Assembly: GCF_000292915.1 (NCBI RefSeq)
Contig: NC_018514.1
Coordinates: 2,418,001-2,482,000, forward strand
Direction: 5' to 3'
Length of the DNA: 64,000 bases
Source of the DNA: Burkholderia cepacia GG4
GTDB lineage: Bacteria > Pseudomonadota > Gammaproteobacteria > Burkholderiales > Burkholderiaceae
Within the stretch, counting starts at the first letter, position 1. Every line of letters begins with the position of its first letter. Positions 34,796 to 44,960 of this stretch are shown piece after piece. Made by a program: the position numbers and the translations under genes. A model generated the notes under the pieces. That model was given only the letters and a program-made list of their open reading frames with translations. It was not told the origin of the DNA and searched no databases.

Positions 34796-35698
34796 TCAGA
34801 ACGGGATGACGGCCTTCGCCCACACGGCCTCGCCGGCCGGCCGGTTGCGCACGAAGAACTCCTTCACGACGCGCGCCTCCAGACTGACCTTGCCGAACTG
34901 GTAACGGAAACCGGGCCCGATCGCGAACACCTGTCCGCGAAAACCGTCGCCCGCGGCCGGCTGCCCGTTCTGCATGTCGTCGGTGGTCTGCTTGACGAAG
35001 TAGCCCGACAGCCCGACACGCGCCTTGGGCGTGACCGCATAGCTCGCCGAGTAGTCGATGTGGAACAGGTTCCCCGAGTGGTAATGGGTGTCGTTGTTCG
35101 GCGAATTGAAGCTGTAGGTCATCTTCGCGGACAGCTCGACCTTGTCGTTCGGCAGCCACGACACGCCGAACACCGGCCGCGCGGTGTAGTAGTTCTTGCC
35201 GGTGTTCAGCGCAGCATGCGCGTCGTACTGCCCGGTCGGAAACACGAACTCGATCGCCGCGACGGTGCGCAGCGCGCCCGAGCCCCAGGCGATCAGCGCG
35301 GGGCTGACGATCAGGTCGCCGAGATTGGTGCGGTCGAACGACGCGCCGCCCGCATCCAGCGCCAAATGCTCCATCGGCAGCACCGCATACGCGCCGTAGC
35401 GCCCGCCGAGCACCGACAGGTTCGACATCCAGACCACGCGCGGAATCAGCACGTCGGCATCGAGCTTGAAACCCGGCACCGCGCCATTACCGTGCGAATC
35501 GTTGAAGCGCGGCGCATGGTAATGCGTGTAGTACAGCAACGCGTACAGCCCGGCTGGCGGCAGCGCACCGGCGAAGAACGCTTCCGCGCCCTCGCCGATC
35601 GTGTCGCCGCCGCCCTCCGTCGCCCATGCACCGGTGCTCAACGCCATGCCCGCGCACGCGGCGAGCGAGACCACTCCGAATGCAGCCTTTCGTTTCAT
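34796..35698 (-). CDS. SphA-type outer-membrane protein of the meta pathway
   Basis: 300 residues from the ATG at 35698. Signal peptide (FGVVSLAACAGMALSTGAWA), then a beta-rich protein with alternating aromatic strands (YALLYYTHYHAPRFND; ARPVFGVSWLPNDKVELSAKM) and a C-terminal aromatic residue (AVIPF), the pattern of a beta-barrel. It belongs to the 'phenol meta-pathway' SphA family (COG4313). It is probably a channel for aromatic substrate and is the last gene of the phenol cluster, 72 bp after dmpD. Confidence 0.82.
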   Translation of the reverse strand: MKRKAAFGVVSLAACAGMALSTGAWATEGGGDTIGEGAEAFFAGALPPAGLYALLYYTHYHAPRFNDSHGNGAVPGFKLDADVLIPRVVWMSNLSVLGGRYGAYAVLPMEHLALDAGGASFDRTNLGDLIVSPALIAWGSGALRTVAAIEFVFPTGQYDAHAALNTGKNYYTARPVFGVSWLPNDKVELSAKMTYSFNSPNNDTHYHSGNLFHIDYSASYAVTPKARVGLSGYFVKQTTDDMQNGQPAAGDGFRGQVFAIGPGFRYQFGKVSLEARVVKEFFVRNRPAGEAVWAKAVIPF

Positions 35699-35770
35699 CG
35701 ATGTCTCCAATCTTTGTTCTACTGATTTGATTTCTTGTGGTTGTCCTGCGCTGCCTGTCCTGCCGATACG

Positions 35771-36592
35771 TTACTCGTTGAAGTGCTCGATCACGAGCCG
35801 ATTGAAGCGGGCCGCATGCTCGATCTGCGTCCAGTGCCCGCAGCGGCCGAACACGTGCAGCTGCGCGTTCGGCAGCAGCTCGAGCAGCTTCGTCGAGCTT
35901 TCGAGCGGAATCACGCGATCCTCGCGCCCGTGGACGATCAGCGTGTCGTGCGTCAGCGCGCGCAGTTTCGCGTCGTCGCTCGCGAGCGCGTCGACCCAGC
36001 GCTGGCGCGGCGCGGGAAACATGTTCGCGAACGCCTCCTGGTAGCCGGGCCGCACGCTCGCGTCGTAGCGCAGCTTCGCGAGATCGTCGTTCACGAGCGT
36101 GCGATCGAACGCGAAGATGTCCAGCAGGCCGCGCATGTTCGCGATCGACGGCGTGTAGCCCCACACGGCGTCGAGCCCTTCGGTCAGCGTGAAGCGCGTG
36201 CCCGCCGCGCCCATCAGCACCAGCCGCCCGACCCGATCGGGTGCGCGGATCGCCAGCGCGAGCGCCAGTGCGCCGCCGAACGAATTGCCGATCACGTGCG
36301 CGCGTTCGACGCCGAGCGCATCGAGCAGGCCGAGCGCGTGATCGACCCAGTTGTCCATCGAATACGCGTAGCCGCGCGGCCGTTCGGTTTCGCCGAATCC
36401 GGCCATGTCCGGCGCGATCACGCGAAACTGCGTGGCGAGCGCGGGCATCGTGAGCCGCCAGTTCGCGTAGGCCGTGACGCCCGGCCCCGAGCCGTGGATC
36501 AGCAGCACGGGCGGCCCGTCGCCAAGGTCGTGATAGTTGGTGTCGAGCCCCCCGGCGATGATCCGGCGGCCCAGTTCAGGATTGGTTGACAT
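35771..36592 (-). CDS. dmpD: 2-hydroxymuconic semialdehyde hydrolase
   Basis: 273 residues, alpha/beta-hydrolase fold. Oxyanion-hole loop LLIHGSGPGVTAYANW, nucleophile elbow VIGNSFGGALAL (Ser), catalytic Asp in VHGREDRVIPLE and His in GRCGHWTQIEHA. It hydrolyses 2-hydroxymuconic semialdehyde (or the ketone from methylcatechols) to 2-hydroxypenta-2,4-dienoate and formate or acetate. In Pseudomonas dmpD lies between dmpC and dmpE; here it is moved to the 3' end after dmpI. Confidence 0.9.
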   Translation of the reverse strand: MSTNPELGRRIIAGGLDTNYHDLGDGPPVLLIHGSGPGVTAYANWRLTMPALATQFRVIAPDMAGFGETERPRGYAYSMDNWVDHALGLLDALGVERAHVIGNSFGGALALALAIRAPDRVGRLVLMGAAGTRFTLTEGLDAVWGYTPSIANMRGLLDIFAFDRTLVNDDLAKLRYDASVRPGYQEAFANMFPAPRQRWVDALASDDAKLRALTHDTLIVHGREDRVIPLESSTKLLELLPNAQLHVFGRCGHWTQIEHAARFNRLVIEHFNE

Positions 36593-36629
36593 GACGCTCC
36601 TCCAGTCGATATCGATGACGCGCGGCGCG

Positions 36630-36821
36630 TCAGCGCCCGCGCTTTTTCGCGCTCTGCCCGCCGATCCCGAAATGCGCTTTCGGCATCTCGGTGATGATCA
36701 CGCGCACCGATTCGACCGGTGCGTCGAGCGAGCGATGGATGGCTTCGGTGACCTCGGCGATCAGGCGTTCCTTCTTGTCGTCGTCACGGCCTTCCAGGAT
36801 GTACAGATGTGCTACCGGCAC
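36630..36821 (-). CDS. dmpI: 4-oxalocrotonate tautomerase
   Basis: 63 residues, the standard size. The catalytic Pro follows the initiator Met ([20 protein letters not shown]), with arginines in the R11 and R39-like positions ([23 protein letters not shown]). It converts 4-oxalocrotonate enol to the keto form in the dehydrogenative branch of the meta pathway. It lies between dmpH (27 bp) and dmpD (37 bp). Confidence 0.92.
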   Translation of the reverse strand: MPVAHLYILEGRDDDKKERLIAEVTEAIHRSLDAPVESVRVIITEMPKAHFGIGGQSAKKRGR

Positions 36822-36848
36822 GATGGCCTCCCGTTACGTTCGGAACGT

Positions 36849-37637
36849 TCAGATGAATCGCAGGCCGACCGAGCCGATGTCCTGCACGCGCAGCGTCACG
36901 CTGTCGCCGGCTTCGACGGCCACGGCTTCCGTGATGCCGCCCGACAGGATCAGGCTGCCCGCCGGAATCGATTCGCCGCGCGCGCCCAGGTGATTCGCGA
37001 GCATCGCGATCGCGGCGGCCGGATGCCCGAGCACCGCCGCGCCGGCACCGAACGCGACCGGTAGCCCGTTCTTCTCGAGCACGATGCCGAGCGTGCGCAG
37101 GTCGACGCCCTCGACCGCCAGCGGGCGGCCGCCGACGACGAAGCGCGCGGCCGACGTGTTGTCGGCCACCACGCTCTTCAGGTCGAACTTGAAATCGCGA
37201 TAGCGGCTGTCGATCACCTCGATCCCGGCGACGACGAAGTCGGTCGCCGCAAGCACCGCGCCGATATGGCAGCCGGGCCCCGTCAGTTCGGCCTTCGTCA
37301 CGAACGCGATCTCCGGTTCCACCTTCGGATGGATCAGCGCGGCCGTGTCGCATTCGCCGCCGTCGGGCAGGTCGTAAATGTCAGTCAGAAAGCCGAACAC
37401 GGGTGTGTCGACGCCCATCTGCCGCATCTTCGCGTGCGACGTCAGGCCGGCCTTGTAGCCGACGATCCGCGCGCCGCGCGCGAGCTGCCGGCGGCGCATC
37501 GTGTCCTGAACCGCGTACGCGTCGTCCCAGTCCATCTCCGGATGACGGTCGGTGATCTTCGGCGTGTCGCGCGCCTCGCGCATGCAGTCGTCGAGATGCG
37601 CGGCAAGCGACTCTATCGTTTCGGTCGACAGGTTCAT
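36849..37637 (-). CDS. dmpH: 4-oxalocrotonate decarboxylase
   Basis: 262 residues, fumarylacetoacetate-hydrolase-like fold with the family sequences [34 protein letters not shown] and [14 protein letters not shown]. It decarboxylates 2-oxo-3-hexenedioate to 2-hydroxypentadienoate, together with the hydratase DmpE, of which it is a paralogue in this same operon. The start overlaps the dmpG stop by four bases. Confidence 0.9.
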   Translation of the reverse strand: MNLSTETIESLAAHLDDCMREARDTPKITDRHPEMDWDDAYAVQDTMRRRQLARGARIVGYKAGLTSHAKMRQMGVDTPVFGFLTDIYDLPDGGECDTAALIHPKVEPEIAFVTKAELTGPGCHIGAVLAATDFVVAGIEVIDSRYRDFKFDLKSVVADNTSAARFVVGGRPLAVEGVDLRTLGIVLEKNGLPVAFGAGAAVLGHPAAAIAMLANHLGARGESIPAGSLILSGGITEAVAVEAGDSVTLRVQDIGSVGLRFI

Positions 37638-38680
37638 GCGGCCTCCCGCTTCGCTTGCGCCGCGCGCGCCTTCGCGAGCGTCAGCGCGGTGTCCTCGATC
37701 ATGTCCTCCTGCCCGCCAACCATGCCGCGCCGACCGAGCTCGACGAGGATGTCACGGGCCGGAATCCCGTACTTTTCGCCCGCGCGCTTCGCGAACAGCA
37801 GGAACGAGCCGTACACGCCCGCATAGCCGAGCGTCAGCGCGTCGCGGTCGATGCGGATCGGGAAGTCCATCATCGGCACGACGAGATCCTCCGCGACGTC
37901 CTGGATCTTCCACACGTCGACGCCGGTCTCGATGCCCATTCGCTCGCAGACGGCGACGAACACTTCAAGCGGCGTGTTGCCCGCGCCGGCGCCGAGCCCG
38001 GCCGCCGCACCGTCGATCCGGTTCGCACCGGCCTCGATCGCGGCGATCGAGTTCGCGACGCCCATCGCGAGGTTGTGGTGACCGTGAAAGCCGAGTTCGG
38101 TCGCCGGCTGCAGCGCGTCGCGCACCGCGCCCAGGCGCGCCTTCACGTCGTCGGGCAGCATGTAGCCGGCCGAATCGGTGATGTAGATGCAGTTCGCGCC
38201 GTACGACTCCATCAGCTTCGCCTGCTTCACGAGTCCTTCCGGGCTGTTCATGTGGCTCATCATCAGGAAGCCGACGGTATCCATGTCGAGCTTGCGCGCC
38301 ATCGTGATGTGCTGCTCGGACACGTCCGCCTCGGTACAGTGCGTCGCGACGCGGATCGTATGCACGCCGAGCGCGTGCGCTTCCTTCAGGTGGTCGACGG
38401 TGCCGATGCCCGGCAGCAGCAGCGCCGACACCTTCGCCCGCTTCAGCAGCGGGATCACCGCGCCGAGGTATTCCGCGTCGGTATGCGCGGGAAAGCCGTA
38501 GTTCACCGACGAGCCGCCGAGGCCGTCCCCGTGCGTGACTTCGATCAGCGGCACGCCGGCCGCGTCGAGCCCGCTCGCGATCGAGCGCATCTGGTCGAGC
38601 GTCATCTGGTGACGCTTCGGGTGCATGCCGTCACGCAGCGTCATGTCGTGGACGGTGATTCGTTTGCCTTTGAGATTCAT
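37634..38680 (-). CDS. dmpG: 4-hydroxy-2-oxovalerate aldolase
   Basis: 348 residues, DRE-TIM barrel: [34 protein letters not shown] and the HxH metal site [14 protein letters not shown]. It splits 4-hydroxy-2-oxovalerate into pyruvate and acetaldehyde and channels the aldehyde to DmpF. ATG at 38680 is preferred over 38686 because AAGGA then stands six bases away rather than touching the start. Confidence 0.94.
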   Translation of the reverse strand: MNLKGKRITVHDMTLRDGMHPKRHQMTLDQMRSIASGLDAAGVPLIEVTHGDGLGGSSVNYGFPAHTDAEYLGAVIPLLKRAKVSALLLPGIGTVDHLKEAHALGVHTIRVATHCTEADVSEQHITMARKLDMDTVGFLMMSHMNSPEGLVKQAKLMESYGANCIYITDSAGYMLPDDVKARLGAVRDALQPATELGFHGHHNLAMGVANSIAAIEAGANRIDGAAAGLGAGAGNTPLEVFVAVCERMGIETGVDVWKIQDVAEDLVVPMMDFPIRIDRDALTLGYAGVYGSFLLFAKRAGEKYGIPARDILVELGRRGMVGGQEDMIEDTALTLAKARAAQAKREAA

Positions 38681-38724
38681 TGCCATTCCTTTTCGTGCGG
38701 TCGTGGAGGTCGCGTCGACGGGCA

Positions 38725-39648
38725 TCAGGCTGCTGCCTGCGCGGCCGACGCCAGCGTGAGGCGGCCGGCCAGCAGTTCCTCGGCGAACATCTCGGCCGTG
38801 CGCGCGGCGGCGGCCGTCATGATGTCGAGGTTGCCGGCATATTTCGGCAGGTAGTCGCCGAGGCCCTCGACCTCGAGATAGACCGACACGCGGTTGCCGT
38901 CGAACACCGGCCCGTTGACGAGCCGGTAGCCCGGCACGTAGCGCTGCACGTCGGTGATCATCGCGTGCACCGATTCGACGATGCGCCCTTCGTCGGGCGT
39001 GCTCTCCGTCAGGCAATGCACGGTGTCGCGCATGATCAGCGGCGGATCGGCCGGGTTGATCACGATGATCGCCTTGCCCTCTTTCGCGCCGCCGACCTGC
39101 GCAACGGCCGCGGCCGTCGTGCGCGTGAATTCGTCGATGTTCTTGCGGGTGCCGGGGCCGACCGAGCGCGACGACACGGTCGCGACGATCTCGCCGTATG
39201 CGACCGGCTGCACGCGCGAAATCGCGCGCACCATCGGAATCGTCGCCTGGCCGCCGCACGTGACCATGTTCACGTTCATCTCGCCGGAGCCGATGTGGTC
39301 CTTCAGATTGACGGGCGGCACGCAGTACGGGCCGATCGCGGCCGGCGTCAGGTCGATCATCAGCACGCCGAGCGCGTTGAGCTTGCGGCTGTTCTCCGCG
39401 TGGACATACGCGCTCGTCGCGTCGAACGCAATCTGCACGCCGTCGGCCTGCACGTGCGGCAGCAGGCCGTCGACGCCGTCGGCGGTGGTCTTGAGGCCGA
39501 GTTCTCGGGCGCGCTTCAGGCCGTCGGAATCGGCATCGATGCCGACCATCCACACGGGTTCGAGCACGGGGCTGCGCATCAGCTTGGCGAGCAGGTCGGT
39601 ACCGATGTTGCCAGGGCCGATCAGCGCGCAACGGATCTTTCGGGTCAT
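38725..39648 (-). CDS. dmpF: Acetaldehyde dehydrogenase (acylating)
   Basis: 307 residues. NAD motif [18 protein letters not shown], catalytic Cys in [15 protein letters not shown]-terminal dimer and channel region ([21 protein letters not shown]). It makes acetyl-CoA from acetaldehyde, CoA and NAD in a complex with DmpG, whose gene is 44 bp downstream. Normal length for the family. Confidence 0.94.
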   Translation of the reverse strand: MTRKIRCALIGPGNIGTDLLAKLMRSPVLEPVWMVGIDADSDGLKRARELGLKTTADGVDGLLPHVQADGVQIAFDATSAYVHAENSRKLNALGVLMIDLTPAAIGPYCVPPVNLKDHIGSGEMNVNMVTCGGQATIPMVRAISRVQPVAYGEIVATVSSRSVGPGTRKNIDEFTRTTAAAVAQVGGAKEGKAIIVINPADPPLIMRDTVHCLTESTPDEGRIVESVHAMITDVQRYVPGYRLVNGPVFDGNRVSVYLEVEGLGDYLPKYAGNLDIMTAAAARTAEMFAEELLAGRLTLASAAQAAA

Positions 39649-39689
39649 GGGGTATTCCTCGTTTGCGTGGAAATGGGAACGGACGGCGC

Positions 39690-40472
39690 TCACGCGAACC
39701 GCACCGAACACGCGCCGATCCCGCCGATCGACACGCGGAAGTTGTCGCCGGGTCCGACCGGCGCCATCGCGGCGAGCGCGCCGGACAGGATCACTTCGCC
39801 GGCCTTCAGCGGAATGCCGAGGCGGCCGAGCGTATTGGCGAGCCACGCGACCGCGTTCACCGGCGAGCCGAGCGCGGCCGCGCCGGCACCGGTGCCGATC
39901 ACGTCGCCGTTTTTCTCGAGCACCATCCCGCAGGTCGACAGATCGACGCTGTGCATGCTCACCGCGCGGTCGCCGAGCACGAACACGCCGCACGACGCGT
40001 TGTCGGCCACCGTGTCGCCGATCCGGATCTTCCAGTCGCGGATGCGCGAATCGACGATCTCGAAGCACGGCATCACGCATTCGGTCGCCGCCAGCACCAT
40101 CGCGTTCGTCACGCCCGGGCCGAGCAGGTCGCGTTTCAGCACGAACGCGATCTCGCCTTCGGCCTTCGGCTGGATCAGCGTGTCGAGCGCGATGCACGCG
40201 CCCTCGCCGTGCACCATGCCGGACAGCAGGTAGCCGAAGTCGGGCTGGTAGACGCCGAGCATGTCCATCACCGCCTTCGACGTGACGCCGATCTTCTTGC
40301 CGATGACGGTCTCGCCGGCGTCCAGGCGGCGCTGCACGAAGCGCTGCTGGATCCGGTACGCGTCGTCGACCGACAGGTCCTCATGCTGCGACGTCAGCGG
40401 CGCGACGGGCACGCGCGATGTCATCGCGTCGTACAGCCGGTCGCCCAGCGTGGTAATCAACGTGGATTCCAT
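39690..40472 (-). CDS. dmpE: 2-hydroxypenta-2,4-dienoate hydratase
   Basis: 260 residues, FAH-like fold: [56 protein letters not shown]. It adds water to 2-hydroxypentadienoate to give 4-hydroxy-2-oxovalerate, the DmpG substrate. The ATG at 40472 begins the conserved N-terminus ([16 protein letters not shown]). About 30 bp separate it from dmpC. Confidence 0.92.
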   Translation of the reverse strand: MESTLITTLGDRLYDAMTSRVPVAPLTSQHEDLSVDDAYRIQQRFVQRRLDAGETVIGKKIGVTSKAVMDMLGVYQPDFGYLLSGMVHGEGACIALDTLIQPKAEGEIAFVLKRDLLGPGVTNAMVLAATECVMPCFEIVDSRIRDWKIRIGDTVADNASCGVFVLGDRAVSMHSVDLSTCGMVLEKNGDVIGTGAGAAALGSPVNAVAWLANTLGRLGIPLKAGEVILSGALAAMAPVGPGDNFRVSIGGIGACSVRFA

Positions 40473-40500
40473 AAGAATGTTCCGGTCAGTAACGGGTGGG

Positions 40501-42012
40501 TCAGAGCTTGATGCAGACGTTGCGGAGTTCCGTGTAGAACTCGAGCGAATGCACGCCGCCTTCGCGGCCGATGCCCGATTGCTTCGCGCCGCCGAACGCG
40601 GTACGCAGGTCGCGCAGGAACCATGAGTTGACCCACGCGATGCCGACGTCGATCGACGCCGCGACGCGATGCGCGCGCGACAGGTTGGTCGTCCAGATCG
40701 CGGTCGACAGCCCGTACGCATTCGCGTTCGCGCGGCCGATCACCTCGGCTTCGGAATCGAACGGCATCACGAGCGTGCACGGCCCGAAGATCTCGTCGCG
40801 CGCGATCGGCGAATCGTCGCCGAGGCCGGTCCAGATCGTCGGCTGCACCCACGCGCCGCCGCGCAGGTCGTCCGGCATGTCGGGCACGCCGCCACCCGTC
40901 ACGACCGTCGCGCCGAGCTCGGCCGCCTTGCGGTAGTACGACAGCACCTTGTCGCGATGCGCCTGGCTGATCAGCGGGCCCAGGCCGGTCGACTCGGCCT
41001 CCGGGCGGCCGGGCCGCAGCTGCTCGGCGCCGGCCTTCAGTGCGGCGACGAAGCGCTCGAACAGCGGCCGCTCGACATACACGCGCTCGGTGCCGAGGCA
41101 AACCTGCCCCGCGTTCGCGAAGCACGAGCGCAACGTGCTCTCGACGGCTGCGTCGAAATCACAATCGGCGAACACGATCGCCGCGTTCTTGCCGCCCATC
41201 TCGAGACTGACGGGGCGCGCACCGTCGGCCGCGGCCTTCATGATGGCCGCGCCGGTGCGCGTCTCGCCGGTGAACGTGATCGCGTTCACGCCCGGATGCG
41301 TCGTCAGGAATTCGCCGGCCGAGCCCGGCCCGAAGCCGTGCACGACGTTGTAGACGCCGCGCGGCACGCCCGCCGCGTTCATCACTTCGCCGAGCAGCGC
41401 GGCCGTCTGCGGCGTCTCCTCCGACGGCTTCACGACCACCGTGTTGCCGCACGCGAGCGCGGGCCCGACCTTCCAGGTCATCAACAGCAGCGGCAGGTTC
41501 CACGGGCAGATCACGCCGACCACGCCGACCGGCCGACGGATGGCGTAGTTGAGCGCGCCCGCGCCGTCCGGCGTCGCCATTTCGAAGGTTTCGCCCGGCA
41601 CGTTCTTCACCACGTCGGCGAACACCTTGAAGTTCGCGGCGCCGCGCGGGATGTCGATATGGCTCGCGAGGCTCACCGGCTTGCCGGTGTCGGCCACCTC
41701 CGCTTCGAGGAAATCGTCGAAGCGGCGCGTGATGCCGTCGGCCACGGCATACAGAAGCTCGACGCGCTGCGCGACGGTCAGGCCGCCCCACGGCCCCGCC
41801 AGCGCCGCGCGGGCCGCCTGTACCGCCGCGTCGACATCGGCGCGGCTCGCTTCGGCCACCCGGGCGATCAGCGCGTTGTCGAGCGGCGAATGCTTGTCGA
41901 ACCAGCGTTCGCCCGCGCGATAGTCGCCGTCGATGAAGTTGCGGACGAGCCGCAGGTCCGGCTGCCCGCCGGCGGGGCCGCGTGTCGCGGCAATGGGTTC
42001 GGTGTCGTACAT
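40501..42012 (-). CDS. dmpC: 2-hydroxymuconic semialdehyde dehydrogenase
   Basis: 503 residues, aldehyde dehydrogenase fold. Proton-relay Glu in SLEMGGKNAAIVFADCD, catalytic Cys in SCFANAGQVCLGTERVYVE, and NAD-binding ITFTGETRTGAAIM. It oxidises 2-hydroxymuconic semialdehyde to 4-oxalocrotonate with NAD, opening the dehydrogenative branch. The start at 42012 follows the usual family N-terminus. Confidence 0.93.
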   Translation of the reverse strand: MYDTEPIAATRGPAGGQPDLRLVRNFIDGDYRAGERWFDKHSPLDNALIARVAEASRADVDAAVQAARAALAGPWGGLTVAQRVELLYAVADGITRRFDDFLEAEVADTGKPVSLASHIDIPRGAANFKVFADVVKNVPGETFEMATPDGAGALNYAIRRPVGVVGVICPWNLPLLLMTWKVGPALACGNTVVVKPSEETPQTAALLGEVMNAAGVPRGVYNVVHGFGPGSAGEFLTTHPGVNAITFTGETRTGAAIMKAAADGARPVSLEMGGKNAAIVFADCDFDAAVESTLRSCFANAGQVCLGTERVYVERPLFERFVAALKAGAEQLRPGRPEAESTGLGPLISQAHRDKVLSYYRKAAELGATVVTGGGVPDMPDDLRGGAWVQPTIWTGLGDDSPIARDEIFGPCTLVMPFDSEAEVIGRANANAYGLSTAIWTTNLSRAHRVAASIDVGIAWVNSWFLRDLRTAFGGAKQSGIGREGGVHSLEFYTELRNVCIKL

Positions 42013-42079
42013 GATGTGTGTGCCGATAGTCGTGAATCCGTGATCCGTGGGTTTGTGAAGCGCGTTCGCGTGCCGTGTG

Positions 42080-42529
42080 TCATGGCCCGCCGAAGCCGGC
42101 CGCGGCGAGGCCCGCATGCGCGCATTGCTCGTCCTGCGCCTCGCTGCCGCCCGACACGCCGATGGCGCCGATCAACGCGCCGCCGTCGACGATCGGCAGC
42201 CCGCCGCCGAACGCGACGAAGCGCGGCCGCAGCACGAGGCCCTGCCGCACCGCGTCCGAGTGCGACGCCAGCGCGTCGTGCCACGCGCCGGTCGGCAAGC
42301 CGAAGCTGGCGGCCGTGTACGCCTTGTCGATCGCGATGTCGATCGAATGCAGCGGTGCGCCGGGCATGCGCACGAAGGCCGCGAGCAGCCCGGCCGCATC
42401 GACGACCGCGACGTTCACGCGCACGCCGAGCCGCTCGGCGGCCCCGGCCGCCGCCTGCGCCGCGCGCGACGCGGCTGGCCAGTCGATCGTGCGCAGGTCG
42501 ATGCTCCGGTTCGTATCGTTTCGTTCCAT
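42080..42529 (-). CDS. GlcG/HbpS-family protein in the meta operon
   Basis: 149 residues, the DUF336 / HbpS-like fold (ASRAAQAAAGAAERLGVRVN, VAVVDAAGLLAAFVRMPGA, DKAYTAASFGLPTG, GLPIVDGGALIGAIGVSGGS). Relatives bind haem or corrinoids, or are of unknown role, and one such gene often sits next to catechol 2,3-dioxygenase in phenol clusters of beta-proteobacteria. No signal peptide here, so it is cytoplasmic. It lies 21 bp downstream of dmpB. A role in keeping the dioxygenase iron reduced is conceivable but unproven. Confidence 0.85.
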   Translation of the reverse strand: MERNDTNRSIDLRTIDWPAASRAAQAAAGAAERLGVRVNVAVVDAAGLLAAFVRMPGAPLHSIDIAIDKAYTAASFGLPTGAWHDALASHSDAVRQGLVLRPRFVAFGGGLPIVDGGALIGAIGVSGGSEAQDEQCAHAGLAAAGFGGP

Positions 42530-42550
42530 GGCGCTGGGCTCCTTCCCGGG

Positions 42551-43495
42551 TCAGGTGTAGACCGTCGTGAACGCTTCGTTCAACTCGCCGGAGTGGAAGA
42601 AGATCCCGCGCCCGAGTTCCTCCTCGGTCCACGTCGTGACCGGGCGATCGGGCTGCGCGAGGTAGCCGAGCCCCGCGAACGTCTCGTTGCGGTTGCCGCT
42701 CGGATCGAAGAAATAGATGGTGGTGCCGCGCGTGATCCCGTGCCGCGTCGGCGCGACGTCGATCTTCACCTTGTTCTTCGCCATCACGTCGGCCGACTTC
42801 AGCACGTCGGCCCAGTCGTCGAGGAAGAACGCGATGTGATGCAGGCCGTTGCGCGGGCCGCCGACGAACGCGATGTCGTGCGGCGTGGTGCTGCGGAACA
42901 TCCAGGTCGCGGCCTGGATCGTGTTGCCCGGGCCGACCATCACCTGTTCCGCCAGATGGAAGTCGAGACACTCGGCCATGAAGCGCGTGTTCTCCTCGAC
43001 GCGGTTCACGCCGGCCTCCGGGTTCAGTTCGCACATCAGCAGGCAGTGGTCGAGCCAGTGCACGGCCGAGCCCGGAATGTCGTCGGGCCACGGATCGGGG
43101 TTCAGCGAGCCGACCGCGGTGCCCACCAGTTCCTTCTTCGCGAACAGTCGCAGCTCGTGCCCGCTCGGCAGCAGGAACCGCAATTGACGGCCGACCGCCG
43201 GCAGCGCGCCTTCGGGCAGCATCTCGGTCGCGATCCCGTACGCTTCGATGCGCCGCTGCAGCGTATCCAGATCGGCGTCGTGCTCGACCTTGTACGCGGC
43301 ATGCTTGAGCCCCGCCTGGTCGGACGGCGACAGAATCAGCGAATACCTGTCCCATTCGTCCCAGCATTTCAGGTAGACGTTGCCTGCCGCGTCGCGCATC
43401 GTTTCCTGCATGCCGAGCACGCGTATGTAATGACGCAGCGCCGCTTCCATGTCCATCACCTTCAGACTGACATGACCAATACGCATCACACCCAT
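42551..43495 (-). CDS. dmpB: Catechol 2,3-dioxygenase
   Basis: 314 residues, two-domain extradiol dioxygenase. Iron ligands fall at His150 (HWLDHCLLM), His219/220 ([11 protein letters not shown]) and Glu271 (SGNRNETF), matching XylE. It cleaves catechol next to the hydroxyls, giving the yellow 2-hydroxymuconic semialdehyde. The ATG at 43495 starts the conserved [13 protein letters not shown]. It sits between its reactivating ferredoxin gene dmpQ (17 bp) and the GlcG gene. Confidence 0.95.
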   Translation of the reverse strand: MGVMRIGHVSLKVMDMEAALRHYIRVLGMQETMRDAAGNVYLKCWDEWDRYSLILSPSDQAGLKHAAYKVEHDADLDTLQRRIEAYGIATEMLPEGALPAVGRQLRFLLPSGHELRLFAKKELVGTAVGSLNPDPWPDDIPGSAVHWLDHCLLMCELNPEAGVNRVEENTRFMAECLDFHLAEQVMVGPGNTIQAATWMFRSTTPHDIAFVGGPRNGLHHIAFFLDDWADVLKSADVMAKNKVKIDVAPTRHGITRGTTIYFFDPSGNRNETFAGLGYLAQPDRPVTTWTEEELGRGIFFHSGELNEAFTTVYT

Positions 43496-43512
43496 GGTGA
43501 GTCTCCTCCTGG

Positions 43513-43869
43513 TTACTTGTTGATCGCCGGCGCGCCCGCACAGGCCGCGCCGCAGAAGAACGGTTTTTTCAGCCGGCCGGCCACTTCGAGTTCGACGTCG
43601 CCGTCCGGCACGACGCGGCACGCGAGCGCATAGCCGTCGTTCTCTTCCTCCGCGCTGACGTGTGCGCGGCTGACCGGCCCGAGCTTGCGCACCGCGCCGC
43701 GCAGCACGCGCACCTTGCACACGCCGCATCCGCCGTTCAGGCAGCCGACCGGAATGCCGCGCCGGCCGAGCTTCGCCATGCCGGCCAGCAACGACTCGCC
43801 GGACCTGCACGCATAGCGCTCGTCGGTCTGTGCGATCCTGACCGTCCCGCATACGCGGCCCGCGTCCAT
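43513..43869 (-). CDS. dmpQ: Chloroplast-type ferredoxin for catechol dioxygenase
   Basis: 118 residues with a plant-type 2Fe-2S site ([14 protein letters not shown] and a fourth Cys in ALACRVV). In Pseudomonas the XylT/DmpQ ferredoxin re-reduces the iron of catechol 2,3-dioxygenase after inactivation by methyl- or halocatechols. The gene order (just before dmpB) supports the same job. A single base separates it from dmpP. Confidence 0.9.
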   Translation of the reverse strand: MDAGRVCGTVRIAQTDERYACRSGESLLAGMAKLGRRGIPVGCLNGGCGVCKVRVLRGAVRKLGPVSRAHVSAEEENDGYALACRVVPDGDVELEVAGRLKKPFFCGAACAGAPAINK

Positions 43870-43870
43870 G

Positions 43871-44935
43871 TCACACCCGCCGGAACAGCGGGCTGCGCGT
43901 CTGTTGCGCGTCGGCCGCCGAGATGAACTTCTCGTGATAGATGTCGCGTTCGAACAGGCGGCCCTGCATCAGCGTGGTGATGCATGCGTCGATCATCGCG
44001 GGCGGTCCGCACAGGTACGCCTGGTGCCCCGAGAAGTCGCCATCGAAATGCGCCTTCGCGACGTCGTGCACGAAGCCTTGCGCGACGCCGCCGTTCCCGT
44101 CCGGCCCGCCTTCGGACAGCGCCGGCACGTACGTGAAGTTCGGATGGCGTTCGGCGAGTGCGCGGAATTCGTCGTGGTAATACAGTTCCTTCGCGCTGCG
44201 CTGGCCGTAGACCAGCGTGATCGGCGCGGTGACGCCGCTGGCGAGCAGGTCCGCGATCATCGAGCGCGGGCTCGACAGCCCCGACCCGCCGGCCATGAAG
44301 ATCATCGGCCGAGCGGCCGAGCGGCGCACGAAGAAGCGGCCGTACGGGCCCGACAGGCGCACGCGGTCGCCCGTCGCCAACTGCTCGTGCAGGTAGCCGG
44401 TGCCGAGCCCGCCCGGCACCTGCCGCACGTTCAGCTCGATCTCGCCGGTGGCGGCGACGTCGGCCGGCGCATTCGCGATCGAGAACGCGCGGCTCTGCCC
44501 GAGGCCGGGGATCTCGAGCTGCACGTACTGGCCGGCCTGGAAATGGATCGGCTGCGACAGTTTCAGGCGGATCGACTTGATGGTCGGCGTGAGCGGCTCG
44601 ATGCGCGTCACGTCGGCCGCGAAGTCCCTGACCGGGATGATCTCCGCGTCCGGCTCCTCGTCGACGTCGGCCTCGATCACGGTGTCGGCCTGCAGCGTCG
44701 CGCAGCACGCGAGCGCCTTGCCTTCCTCGCGCTCGAAATCCATCAGCGCGAACGGGTTCGCGTCGCCGAGGTCGGTCTCGCCGTCGAGCACCGCGACCTT
44801 GCAGGTGCCGCACAGCCCGTGACAGCACGCATGCGGAATGTAGATGCCCTGGCGCAGCGCGGCGTCGAGCATCGTCTGTCCTTCCTCGACCTCGATCGTG
44901 ACGCCCAGCGGTTCGATGGTAAGTTGGTGGCTCAT
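43871..44935 (-). CDS. dmpP: Phenol hydroxylase reductase component
   Basis: 354 residues. An N-terminal plant-type 2Fe-2S domain (Cys37/38, Cys42 and Cys45 in HACCHGLCGTCKV, fourth Cys near 77) is followed by a ferredoxin-NADP reductase module: FAD motif SRAFSIANAP, NAD loop MAGGSGLSSPRSM and terminal CGPPAMIDAC. It carries electrons from NADH to the di-iron hydroxylase. Normal DmpP length. It begins 25 bp after dmpO. Confidence 0.95.
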   Translation of the reverse strand: MSHQLTIEPLGVTIEVEEGQTMLDAALRQGIYIPHACCHGLCGTCKVAVLDGETDLGDANPFALMDFEREEGKALACCATLQADTVIEADVDEEPDAEIIPVRDFAADVTRIEPLTPTIKSIRLKLSQPIHFQAGQYVQLEIPGLGQSRAFSIANAPADVAATGEIELNVRQVPGGLGTGYLHEQLATGDRVRLSGPYGRFFVRRSAARPMIFMAGGSGLSSPRSMIADLLASGVTAPITLVYGQRSAKELYYHDEFRALAERHPNFTYVPALSEGGPDGNGGVAQGFVHDVAKAHFDGDFSGHQAYLCGPPAMIDACITTLMQGRLFERDIYHEKFISAADAQQTRSPLFRRV

Positions 44936-44960
44936 GATGGTTCGCTCGTCCGCGTGGCGG

